From NCBI GenBank assembly GCA_964036275.1, contig OZ038438.1, positions 15,669,720 to 15,733,719 on the forward strand: a DNA stretch of 64,000 nucleotides, read 5' to 3'. The stretch comes from Litoditis marina. Its lineage: Eukaryota; Nematoda; Chromadorea; Rhabditida; Rhabditidae. Below, one piece after another: positions 12,317 to 24,255 of this stretch (positions are counted from its first letter, which is position 1; every line of letters starts with the position of its first letter). The position numbers and the translations under genes were made by a program. Under the pieces are notes generated by a model. It saw only the letters and a list, made by a program, of their open reading frames with translations. It did not search any database and was not told the DNA's origin.

Positions 12317-15300
12317 ATGGTTCGAGACGAAAGCGGAACAAGGCGGTTCAGAAGACAAGGCGCCGCTGTACATTTTGCTGATCTTGAACGTCGCCGCTAC
12401 CCGTCACAAGACGATCTTCCCCCGCTCGAGGTATACCCCTTTTCTGTCTGCTTTCTTCACTGTTCGTGTCTTCTCTCACACCCTTCGCTTGTCTGCCCAT
12501 CTTCATTGGACGCACTCTCTCGCTTGTGGTCCGGTTGTCTGGCCATCTTTATAGGGAGCGCTCTCTCGCTATTGCTCTCTCGTCTGCCGCTGGCCTGCCT
12601 TACACCAGAACAACATACACATTGACACTTCCAATCTTTTGATTCTTGTTTCATATCTACGTTGGGGATTTTAGATTCCTTCATACACGGTGTCGAGACT
12701 GGTTCGCCGAGAACCGTCGCCAGACGGTAGTCCTGACGCCAAAAGAGCCAGGTAGGTATTCTTGAAATGCATTGACAATTGCCATGGAATCAGCTGCTAC
12801 CACAAGTAAGCACGTGTTTACAGACAGTTGTTTTTGACCCATTCATATTCTTGATATTAAGAGAACGTTGTTTTTGTGGATCGTCAAACTAGTTTTTATT
12901 GTAATTTGTAACTTACGTAGCAGGGAACATCTTTATTAAGACTATCTTGGTGTTTTGAGTGGTTTTTCAGTTTCGAATGCATATTTGTATACTATATCAC
13001 TAACATGATCTTTACAGAATGACTGGTGTTAAGCACTATGGAGGAAGTTCACACTCAGTTGCTCACCGTTTGAAAGAATCTGGTCTCAAGGTATGTATGA
13101 ATAGCATAGTGTATGAGTATGAACTAATCTGCTTTCGGTGTTCATTGGATGAAATGCCTGAAAAGTTTTATTAATGTTTTTCTTATGGTTGAAATGATGA
13201 ATCGTGACTTCGTGAAATAGAATTGCACAAAGTTTTCTTCGAAAAAGAAAGTTTGCTCATAAATACATCAAAGTCAAAGTTTCCAGGCTATTAGCCAAAT
13301 TCGAAAAATGGGTGTTTGAAGTCTCATTCCAAGCACCGTTGGGCTATTTTCAAAAATAATTATTGAAATTTGAAATTTCTTAGATGGGAATCTGCCTTTG
13401 TAATTCAATATACTGATTTATTTACTCAGTAGAGTATCCATTCAGCAATTAATATGTTTGTTTCAGCTACAAGAACTCAATAACAAGAGTGGATCAAGCG
13501 GTCTAGCTACCTTTAAAACACCTTACCCGGTTTTTCCCGATAGAAAGCAACTCACTGAAACGCAGAAATCCACCGTACGCCTCATCTCACAGTATCTCAA
13601 GAATCTAGGTTTAAGGTGAGTCAATGCATATCCAAGTTCACCGCTCTGGAAAGTGTTCCTATTGTTCCTCAACTGGAGTTGCTGAGTGAGATGCTAACGT
13701 ATGTTTATGATCTGAATGAGCTTTGAACTTTTCATTTTAGTTAAATGTTCGTTGTCAGGTCACTTGCGCCAAAAAAAACTCTTCTAAGAAATACGCTTGT
13801 ACCTTTTTTCACTTTTGATGTGGTTTGTTGCAACGATTGAAGATATCTTAGCAGTTTGTATATCCGTTTCTGACATCCATTCGACAAGTTTGTTTCAGAG
13901 AGTCTGTTGATTCGATAGTGGAAGAAACGGGTTGCAAGATTGAACATGCTCATGCTGCAAAGTTGCGTCGATCAGTCCTGGCAGGTAAGATCTAGTTTTC
14001 ACATTTTGTGTATATTTAGTTGGGGCTTTAAAAAGAAAGGTGGGACTTTGGCGAAACCCGCTAAACCCGCCCACCAAACTTACACAAAGGTTGTGATCAG
14101 CCATCAGCATTTTTTTCCGTATTTCAGGTCACAGGTGATTTTTAATGACGTTTACTGTCTCTATTGAAACTCCAAATTACAAGGGTTTATGATATTTCAG
14201 TGGGTGCAATGAAAGCGATATGTTTCATACATTGTCTCAACATCTTTCTCTTCCATTGGAATGAAATACGTGAAAAATCGTTAAACCATTGTTGGGTTCC
14301 ACTACCTTTTTTCTTACAGGTAATTGGGATGAGGCTCTGATAATCCTAGAACGATCAGCCCCTTACATTGGTCAGAGTTACTATGATTTAGCTCATCAAG
14401 AGCTCATAACGCAGAAGTGTTTGGATCTTATCAGCAAGGGACAGGTATGGAAATTTCTGTTTCAGCAAACATATGAGTACGCATTTTCAATCGCCGTTTT
14501 TTCGTTTCATAATCAGTGCATTGTAATGGATTGTCGAACGAGTAATGTTGGATTTTTCATTTAATATTTTTTTGTCAGTTTAGCAGATAAGTAGCTCGTT
14601 TTTAGTATTTTTTTGCTGATGCTTCGAAAAGAGTTACTAATTTCATAGTCAGTGAGAGCCGCACGGTGCAAAATTAATTAACTTCTTGGACATCGTTCAG
14701 AGTTCCGAATAGCCTGTTCGAAAAAGCATAATATTTTGTTTCTAGGTGGTGAAGGCTGTCCGTTTGTTGCGCACAACCATGCTGAGATATCGGGGCAACT
14801 CCGAGATCCAGCAGCTTCATCGACTCGTGTTATTGCGGGATGAACAACTACAGCACAACTCCGCTATCAAAAACTACAGGTGAGCTAGATTTTTGGGTTG
14901 ACACATCCGAATCCCGTTCAACGAATCTCAGCGGGCAATGTTGCCTCTCATTTCACATCCTTAGCATGCTTTTACGGTGAAATTAAACTCTTTAAAAAAA
15001 TGGTTCTGTGAGATAAACTTCAAAAGTTGTAAATAATTTGAAAATGTTCTACCCAGAGCGAGGGTAATATCAAACTTGATCCCAATCACGAATGATTCTG
15101 TATTGCTCTGTTACAGATCTCAAGATTATCGACAGAAAGTTTCGCGAAGCTTAGAAACTATATTACCAACTTCATTCATGATGCCCGAATCTAGATTGGA
15201 GAACATCATTGATCAGTGTAAGTTCTAGACATTTCACCATTTCGCATGCTCAATTAAGGTTTTTGATGTTCATTTCTCGTCTCTCATATCACATTAAAGT

Positions 15301-18300
15301 AGGACGATTAGGTGGACCAATCCCGTGTCATCGGTCCTTTAAACTCAATAGAAAAATGTATTGCAGTTTAAAGGACCGAAGCGTTCGTATTGGACCACAT
15401 AATCGTCCTTTATTAAGAAAACATTCTAGAATCACTTGTGGTATATTTCATATAGGTTTTGATTTAACTTATTCATAAATGGGATTCTGTTGGCGTTTAG
15501 GTGTTGAAACCATTTCACCTCAATTATATTGCATTATCTTGAAATTACCATCTAAACCAACAGGTGTATTTTAGTTACTTTCTAAATCTAACATCCAAAT
15601 AATATGTTGGCAATGCTTAATGACCATTTTTTTCAGCCGTGGCGTACCAGATCAAAAGTTGCCATTATCACTTGGATCGAAACGAGGAAACTAGCCACCT
15701 TTCTTCCCATCCAGACAGTATTCTGGTCGACCACTCTTGTGATCGATCTTCCCGAATCCACAGGGCTCAGGTAATCTTCCTCTCTCCTTCTTATTTCTAT
15801 TTATTCGTTCTTTTCAAAACTATCAGATAATTATCGCAATTTTGTCCGTTGTAGTGAGTTGAGTAGCGGTGTTATTTCACGAAGGACAGCATCTGTTTGA
15901 CTGAAAACGTGATATCAGATTTAACTGCGTGAGGAGAAACATAGAACTACTCAATACTCATTTTAGATTTAAATAGTTAGAAAAGGAACATATAAATGCA
16001 GTCTCTTTTCGTTATTGTTTGCTGCCCCGTAATTAATGTCGTATTGTGTTTGTGCTGTATGTTCTGTTCATTATTAATAGATTGTTTTCTTACAGTGGCT
16101 CGATGATCAACATTATGAAGTGTTTTGTTGTGAATTCTCACCAAATGGCCGTCTTCTGGCAACTGCTTCGTTGAGTGAACACATCAGAATATATAAGGTA
16201 GATGTTTTTCTCGTTTCCTGGTTAAAAAAGGTCTAAAGTAATAGTGTTATTACCTCAATCTTTTCTTAGGTCCCATACCCCATGTTTCCCTATGAGCTCT
16301 CAAAAATACACTGCTCTACATTCAAGATAAAAGTTAAATATCAAAAGGGAAACTGAAACTACTTTTTTTTCTACTTCGAGTGTCTACCTTGCCTTCTAAA
16401 CAGAGTATACTAATACTAATTCATATGTTATGTAGGTTAACCGCAAGACGCTCACCCTAACGTTCATGGTGGAACTGAATCATCCAAGAAGTCGTAAGGA
16501 GGTGACATCTTTGTCCTGGAGCAGTGACAGCAAGTTTCTAGCTATTGCTGGAGGCAGCAATGCACAGCCAGTTGAAGTAAGTTCTTGTTGGTCATATACA
16601 TCTGCAACTGAGGCATTACGATTCTTGCTTCGAACGCCTATGTTGGGAGGCAGGGGAGGGGGCGTACAAGTTATGGTTATCGATTCAGGCCTGTATTAAT
16701 AGCCGAGGCTCAGTCAATGTTCATGTTTTGCACTTTTTGAGGTCGTGCTCGCGGGTAGTAGGATCACATCATTAGTTGTTCGAATATTGTTGCTCACTAC
16801 CAATGTTAAAAGCAGATATATGTTTTCAATATAAATGCATTGTTAGTTCGCCTGTATCAGGATGAGGATCTGCCTTGATTCGAATTTTTTTTGTTAATTC
16901 CTGTAAAATGCGTTAATTGTCATACATTCGTGAATTAATTACTCTAGGATCGTTACACTTCTTATAGGTTAGGTCTGTTATTAGAGTTATTGGGTTATTT
17001 CAGATCTGTATCTTCGATGTGGTTGCCGAAAAACCGCATAGATTGCTCCGAAGGGTGAACAACGTGGCCTTCACTGCTTGTGCTTTTGCCTGGGGCAATT
17101 ATATGCTCGCAGTGGCCGATGAAAATGGTCATTTCCAAATACATGTGAGTGCGATATCTCTTCTTTGCTTCGCTTAGTATTGTATATGTTTCTCAGGGGT
17201 ACGGAGTATAATACGCTTTTATAGTTTGTGTTAGATTACTGGACTGCTGAATAACTTTGACGAGTTTTCCTTAACATTATTGAACTTATGTTTTGATGTT
17301 TATTTTTATCGCGTTATAGTTTGCCAATTTTGCACCCAAAAACGTCAATTAGTCGACTAGTTTTTATTCAAGCAAAAAACATAACTGGACTCTTTGAAGA
17401 CTATCATTTTTTATATGTGGTTGTACGGAATGGTTCCGACCGCTAAATAATCGTGACGTTTTGTAGGATGTGAGTGAGCCGAGTGAGAAGGAGTCAGAGC
17501 CGAAACTGTGTTGGGAGGGATATCGCATCAAACAGTTGAAAGGAATCAAGAATGACGGGGCTGTTTTGGGATTGGATACTCATAACAGGTGCGAGGAGTC
17601 CACTTCAAGAACATTATCTGAAGACCAAAGATGTGATTCAGTTGGTTGAGAGTAGTTATGTTACCTAAAAAAGCATACGTTGTCATACTCAAAAATATCA
17701 CGAGGTATGTATAGTCTACTGTTCTCTTTGTGGGCATTTTATGTTTTGTTATTCCCAGCAATCATAACTGTTACGTAAACTGCTTAAATAATCCCGTATT
17801 CGACACTCGGTTCTTGTAGATGTTGGAAATCTTCAGTCAATCCAATCATTTTCAGAATCCGTCGATACCAATGGCGGCCGGTCAAGTCGGACAGAACCTT
17901 GCTTTCCGAATCATCTACCATCAAATCATTTGCCGTTCACAAAACGGAACGGTTAGTTGTTGTCATTGACGGCGATCGATGGTGAATTCTATATCTAACC
18001 GGGTTTTTAGGTGACCTAACCCTTTTTTGGTATTCTATTTCTCAGGTTACCTCAGTAGGTAACCGGTTGGTAGCCTAAAATGAAAAAAAAAACCGGTTGT
18101 CTGTTTTTCTCACACAAAAAGTGGTTCTTACCGTTGGTACGAACGATTTTCGTTTCAGGTTACTTCCAGGTTACCTACCGAGGTAACCTGAAAACAAGGT
18201 TTCCAAAAAGGTTAGGTTACCTAAAAACCCGGTTAGTTGTAGAATTGGCTATATATCTAGTGACTTATCGTTGTAGTCTGATTGTTCAATGAGTTGATCT

Positions 18301-20203
18301 GTACCTTTCCAGATATGTTCTGGTCTCTACAGAAGTGAATATGCACCTCTGGGACATTGAAAACAGGACCCTCGTTCGCAGTTTTGTCTGTCCGTTCAAT
18401 ATGTACGCGACCATTGATGCTACTTTTGGAGGATCCGACCACGAATATATCGCTACCGGAACACCACGTACGTTTCCAAAGCTCTGGCAAGGTTTTTGTT
18501 ATAATATCGCAGTAAAGCTTGTTATCGATCCACTCATCTAGGTGTACACCATGGAAGTTACACTTGTTCAGGCGCATGGTGTGCATACCTTCTCTCAAAC
18601 ATGACACATTATAGCATTATGGATAATAAGTCGTCTTACTATTATGTCATGATACTAACATTTGTAGAGACAATCATACATTTCAGAAGGCCGTTTAATG
18701 ATCTACAATATCAACGATACTTTCCCCGCGTTCGAACTAAACGGTCACAAGGACGGTGTGAATGCGGTCACTTGGCATCCGAAGGCTCCTGGGTAAGGTT
18801 GAGATTTCACAATTTGATTTTAAGATGAAATGTATGCAGCGCCAGAGTGCATATTAGATTATGGAATTATTATTACGTGACGAATTGGTCGTCAAATATA
18901 GTCTTCATTCTGTTTGCGCGTGAAGTGTGCTGTTTACGTAATGTGAAGCTAGTAAGTATTGTATTACTATCACTTTAGTGCTGGCTCTTATGTGTATTTT
19001 ACAAATGAACATAAATGATTTCAGTCTGTTCGTTTCGGTGTCGAAGGATGAGACAACTCAAGCTTGGCATATGGGATGTGATCCTAATGGTTGTTGTCAC
19101 CAAGATGAGCCTCTGAGCGAATCCAACCTCGCCAATAAGAACTCTGTCAAGGTATTTATCCAACATTTTGTTTATTTTTTAACTCGATTTTTTGCTAGTT
19201 TTTATTGCCTGTCATACCAGATGAAACCACTTAAGCACAAAACAGTTGAGGGCGGTATTTTTCGTTGGGTCGGCTCTTTTTTTGTAGAGAATCGTTACTG
19301 TTCCGTAGATCGTTGCGAAATGAACAAACTTTATAAAACTGTTTTTTTTAGCCGAGGGGACGCTTTTTTCGGAATTTGTGCGCTATTTAGGCAGTTTTAC
19401 AATGCACTCTTTCGTCAACAGCAGTATTGATTGACGTAATTGGCAAGTTTGTCCACCTATGCCGTCGTGTACACCTTCGGAAAGTTGCCTGTATTGTTTA
19501 TCTTGCTCATTTATTAGTTTGCTCTCCAATTGTAGGCTGAGAAGGGAAAGAAGACTCTGAAAAAGAAGAGAAAGGAACGTGCGGACAAAAGGAGCGAGGT
19601 ATCGGCAGCCGGCGGCGGCGAGTCAATGGATGTTCAATTGCTGACAGATGAAATGCCGAAGAAGTGCCGCCGGAAGGCTAGGAAAGCACGGAAACGGGAG
19701 AGAGAATTGAAACAGGTAGACAACTTGATCTTGAAATGACAAAATCAATAAATTTAGTTGAGTGGAACATTATGAGAACTTTTTAAACGCTAGGAATCTG
19801 CCCGCCCGCACACGAGTGTTTTTGATGATTTGGCTAAGAACCTTGAACGAGTCATACTTGCAAAGATAAACTTATAATTTCGTAAATTGAGTACTCCTAT
19901 CTGAATTTCTGAATTCCGTATTCAATTGGGTGAATGTTTTTGTGGTACAATCGTACAATAGTACAGCTTTTTCAGGATGTTCTCGAAGCCACTGACAATG
20001 AAGTTCTCTCTCGTACAAGTAAGCGACTGAGAAAGAAGGATACTATGGACAAAGGGAACAAGTTGGGACATAGCTCGAAATCGGATGATATGATGGAGAT
20101 CGACGAGTTTGTCGACTCGAAACATCACCGGGATAAGGTATTGGCAATGCGATCCTCTAGTGCCAACCCGGCCAAGAATGGCTCAGAGAAGACGGGAAGC
20201 TAG
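12317..20203 (+). CDS. WDR26: WDR26-type LisH/CTLH/WD40 protein, 19 exons
   Basis: WDR26/Gid7 proteins are substrate-recruiting or scaffold subunits of the CTLH (GID) ubiquitin ligase (family knowledge). Exons: 12317-12430, 12675-12751, 13018-13090, 13467-13615, 13899-13984, 14320-14444, 14746-14879, 15117-15217, 15637-15770, 16096-16197, 16436-16576, 17004-17144, 17467-17588, 17856-17951, 18313-18467, 18687-18792, 19025-19151, 19536-19715, 19976-20203. Phases agree and give 796 residues. A LisH helix pair (VRLISQYLKNLGL) is near 120-135, CTLH (GNWDEALIILE) near 166-250, a MPESRLENI linker near 275, and WD40 blades span about 331-655. The last blade ends in DETTQAW. About 140 further residues, rich in lysine runs (KKTLKKKRKERADKR) then acidic and serine patches, follow it. 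Vertebrate WDR26 ends soon after the last blade. Start and exon 1 are inferred from the only in-frame ATG. Confidence 0.92.
15302..15408. mobile_element. MITE-like inverted repeat, copy 1 (WDR26 intron 8)
   Basis: The element is nearly a complete hairpin. Left end GGACGATTAGGTGGACCAAT pairs with right end ATTGGACCACATAATCGTCC, and an inner pair AGTTTAAAGGACC / GGTCCTTTAAACT flanks a short loop. It is preceded by TA, which would fit a Tc1/mariner-type target site. It has no coding capacity. Copy 2 is at 24966-25095. Confidence 0.8.
17996..18235. mobile_element. Second MITE-like inverted repeat (WDR26 intron 14)
   Basis: The ends TAACCGGGTTTTTAGGT and ACCTAAAAACCCGGTTA are near-perfect inverted repeats continuing inward to GACCTAACC / GGTTAGGTT. 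A further inner pair GGTTACCT...AGGTAACC lies nearer the centre. The element is about 240 bp, non-coding, and fills most of a 361-bp intron. Confidence 0.72.
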
Positions 20204-20938
20204 TTTTGATTGAGAATCTCGTGAAAACTGGTTGTGATGGCTAAATTTGCTTATCATTATAGTCGAATTCTTGTCACGGAACTGTACATTTTTTCCTCCT
20301 TTCTGTGCCTTTGCTTTCAAGACGTGATTTGCATGTATTATGTTTGTAAATAATATTTCATTTAGTTACAGTTAGCCATTTGCCATCTTGTACATGATTG
20401 TTTTAATTTGCTAAGTTTGTATATTAACACGGAATGAATGTTACTATGCAACGTGTCGTCTGCTTTTGTTGCATATGAAATTCGAAGACAGTTCTTTTCA
20501 AACAAACATAAAAATTCTAATTGATAACAATTTTCGCACCAGCACTAGCAGCACGAATAGAGAATTACTGGAAATTTGAGGGTGTTCGATCTCATGTTAT
20601 CATTTTCGATAGCAAGCAAATCCCCGCCTCAACCCATCTCAACAAGTCTGGTTTTGTATCTTCGATTGTTGAGTAATCAATACATATGAGGTAGATATTG
20701 CTGTTCAACTATTCCGACTTTGAAAAGTCAGTAGGATTTTAACTCATTCAGGCCTAAGGCAGAAATTATAGCAGAGAACATGAATTTATGCAAATATGAA
20801 GTGTTAAAAATGAAATTAAACCCATTGCAGTTTCGACTTGTGTTCCTCATGAAAACTCAAAACGATATAAGATTTTATTATAGACACGAATGTGAGATCT
20901 ATATTGTCAAAAGGCTAGTTGTATGTTGTTGGTTGATT
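20204..20938. other. Convergent gap between WDR26-type and peptide-precursor genes
   Basis: This stretch carries the 3' ends of two convergent genes. An open plus-strand frame of about 48 codons at roughly 20528-20673 lacks a start codon and splice support. No repeat was recognised. Confidence 0.4.
20874..20879 (-). other. Candidate polyadenylation signal of the peptide gene
   Basis: On the minus strand this reads AATAAA, about 60 bases beyond the stop codon of the small secreted precursor. Confidence 0.5.
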
Positions 20939-21757
20939 TCAGTAGTAGCTGGCACAAAGTTTCCATCTACAAGGCAGCGGCTGGTAATCGGAAACCACTG
21001 AAATAATTAAAAATATTGTATAACGGAACAGAAGTAAATGAAAAAGAGCCATGTGAACCAGATTTTGTAACACAATTTCTACAGGGCTAGCTCTTTCTAA
21101 AGCAAGCCAGTGCTATGTGTTGCTCGCGCCGTGTTTGCTGTTTGATCCCGTTGCTCTTCGGCCAAAACTCGTGAAAATCTCTTAAAGAGTTTAAGGTACA
21201 ACTCTTTATAATAATCCCTATGTATGACAAGGCAATTACAACACAACACCGCAGAATGATTGTTACTCTAAAATAGCTAACAAACAATCAATAACTAAAC
21301 TATGTTTTCACCTTGTCGAAGCGTTCGTCGGGGGACCAATATTCCGAACAAAGAGTTAGGCTGGCTATTGTAATTTCGGGACGATAAGTATAAATCATCC
21401 TGAAAAAGTAAGGCTGAAAATAATCGCCAACTCGCTAGTGAATAAACGATATATATTTCTACTGTAAATATTGTACAATCACAACTACACGTTCTGGACC
21501 TCTGTATTGTAAGGAAAATCGTAGAGGTTGGATTGAAGGGTAGTTGTAAGTTTCTAAAGCTCTTCTCCTGATCACCACATTTTTTACAAAATTTACTAAT
21601 GATTATCGACTACGTCCGATCAGCCTCATAATAAAAACTATTTTTTGATCCACAAAATAGACCTAATTTTTTTTAGAAAACAACTCACCAAATACCTCGC
21701 ATCAACAAGCCCAGCAACAATGAATGCGACGAATGCAATTAGAAGTGCGCGTAGCAT
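20939..21757 (-). CDS. Secreted precursor of a disulfide-loop peptide (neuropeptide-like), 3 exons
   Basis: Exons on the minus strand are 21757-21689 (strong GTGAGT donor), 21399-21312 and 20997-20939; phases agree and give 71 residues. Residues 1-20 form a classic signal peptide (MLRALLIAFVAFIVAGLVDA). A dibasic site RR at 47-48 precedes a C-terminal peptide ending PLPCRWKLCASYY, with cysteines 62 and 67 spaced as C-x4-C. This size and order (signal, spacer, dibasic site, small cyclic C-terminal peptide) is that of a neuropeptide precursor. The core C-R-W-K-L-C resembles the C-x-[FW]-K-x-C loop of arthropod CNMamide and vertebrate urotensin II (family knowledge). There is no C-terminal Gly for amidation. 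A second splice choice (donor at 21695) also stays open but has a weaker donor and loses the cysteines. A TTTTCAG acceptor lies 9 bases before the ATG. Confidence 0.68.
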
Positions 21758-24255
21758 ATTTTTTACCTGAAAAGCGTGTAACTGAGACAATAAACTTGGA
21801 CCGATACAGTACAAACTGAGATAACATTTGTAATATGATCAAAATAGATAGAATTGAGTACTGTACGTAGATTACAACTGCGTAACAGCACTATTGCCGA
21901 AAAAAAGTGTTCCACATGAAGATGGGTAGTAGTATGCTGGTTAAAGATGTCATATACGTAGAGTATAGGGGTTACATTTTGTACTACTAATTTGCGAAGA
22001 ACCGCATGAACTATAGGGTCTGAGTAACAGAGCTGTAATAAAGGTGACTTGTGGTTCAAGACTAGTTTCGAATGAATGGGAGGGCAAAATGATTCCAGAC
22101 ATCAGCATCGTTCTCAGGAGCTCTGCATCCGTGAGAAATTAAGAATTTCTCTGTCAGGAATCAGAATACAGAAAAGATCTTGTATCAGAGCAGAGAATTC
22201 CCATTGCTTCCGTCACAAGAAAGACAAATTATGTTCTCACAAATGAAACAGAACGAGAAGCGAGTTTAGCAAAGAATGAGAAGAGGTATAGCCACCAAAC
22301 AAGAGGCTATCATGTTGGTAGAATTTGCTCTATTGGACAGAAGTGTGATTTGAAAACCTTAGTGGGTTGAGGTTGATTATTCCACTCCTGAAGCCAGTTC
22401 ATATGGAATGGAAGCGAGGTGTCTATGAAGATGATGGAGAAGGAACTGTTCCCGTCAGGCCTTTACGCAACTTAGTCAACTTAGTTCCGTTTTCCGAGTA
22501 GACTGTTGCCTCACATTAGCAGGCAATTGAAAGTCACTCGCATGGTTTGACAATCTGTTGTAGCTTCATTTAAAGTTGATTGCACTTCAATTAATAGTTG
22601 CGCGTCATTCAGACCATGGCACAAACTGTTTGGCAAAATAGATACTTTACCAAAAGTGAAAAGCGGGGGTGTCATTAACTATTCTTCTAAGAGTCTGGAC
22701 AATATTCTACTTAACGAGAAGAGAATAAGAGGCGCAGATTATGCAATGAGTGAGAGGAAGACTCAGGCAACGGAAAACCATACCGAGATCAATTAAACCA
22801 CTGATGTTGAACTACAATAGATACTGAAACTCTTACGAAGACAGTTTTGAGTTTCTCTCTTTTTTTAATATAAAATACATGTGTTTGCCTACGCGTAATA
22901 TATATGTTTCGCAGTTCATACTATTTACAATAAAAAACTGATCTTAATTACAAGAAAAGTAATTCGTTTTTTTGGCTTTGTAACCCGAAGTAGCAATAGT
23001 TTCCCTGTTCTCGTATTTTTATGTTTTCATGGGCCGAGAGACGTATTTGTCTTTCAGTATCCTCTGTCTGACTTCCAATAAAAAGTTTGAATGATATAAA
23101 ACATATATGGTCTCTACAGGAAAGAGACTGCAAAATTTTGTTTATACAAAATCTGGGCTCCTTACAAACGCATTTATTCATTCTGTCTACTTTGGTGCCG
23201 AACGCCTAGATAAGTTTGCGATTATCGACCCACAAAGCGAACTTTTTTGGAATCGAACTTAAAACGAACATTTCAGAAATTCATATTAAAAATAATAATG
23301 AGGAAGTACACTATAGTTTATAAGTGAACGTGATTGAACTATCTTATGAAGAGGGTTAGTGGAGCATGAAAAAAATGAAACAGTAATTGAAGAACGTAGG
23401 GTATACAGGTGGACCATAGAAAATTTTAAATGTCAATTTGATAGTCGGCTAAGCACGACATCAGTGTGGAAAACGCGTGCTCCTTGAACTGATTTGAAAA
23501 ACGTGAAGACTATAGCACGGACGTTAACCAAACGCCTGAAGATTCATGCGAAAACATCGTTTCGCATACGTTTTCCCCAACACGTTTCGCTTTCGAATAC
23601 CTCGAGAATTACGCAAAAACAGCCTATTTACTTTGAATTCCACGCAGTAGTTCAAACCTATTCAGTCATCGAAGATCAATTGTCATAAGAAGAAATAGGC
23701 CAAAAAGTAAAGAATGAGTAAAGTTAGGGGAAGTGGTAGTTTTCGCCACTACCCTATGAAACATTCAACTACGTGCGGACAGTTATGTTGTTGAAACCGC
23801 AATGAAAGAATCCGTTGTGGTTCTTAACTCGTTGTGTTTCAACAAAGAAAATCCACAATCAGTCGAACGTCACAAATGAGAAGTAAACTGTTTACTTTCG
23901 AATACCTCGATAATCACTTCCGTATAAAAACGCTGCCTCCGTGTCAATTTGAGGATTCTACTTCTTCGGTTTAGTTTGACCCGCAATAGAACACTATGAA
24001 CTAAAACATAAAATTCTCCTTCTCTTGTTTGTCTGTTTTGTAACATTGTTATAACTTTTTCTGTGTCGAGGTTTTACATTAGCGTAATCGGAGATGGCAC
24101 TTACGTATCGATCTACCTACTCCAGTTACGAACGCATTTTTAAGTTTTTTCAGCCAAACAGTACGAGAAGTACATCAGCTTTTTGTATCTATCACTACAC
24201 TGAATGACAGTTGAAGACAATGTTCAACTGTTGGGTAATTAATTCTTTCTACTAG
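21758..24255. other. Upstream region of the peptide gene, no gene seen
   Basis: Contains the CTTTTCAG acceptor at 21767-21774 on the minus strand, which feeds the peptide gene. I saw no frame with supported splice sites in the remainder. Several open frames of 60-100 codons occur on both strands but have no recognisable motif. Confidence 0.4.
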
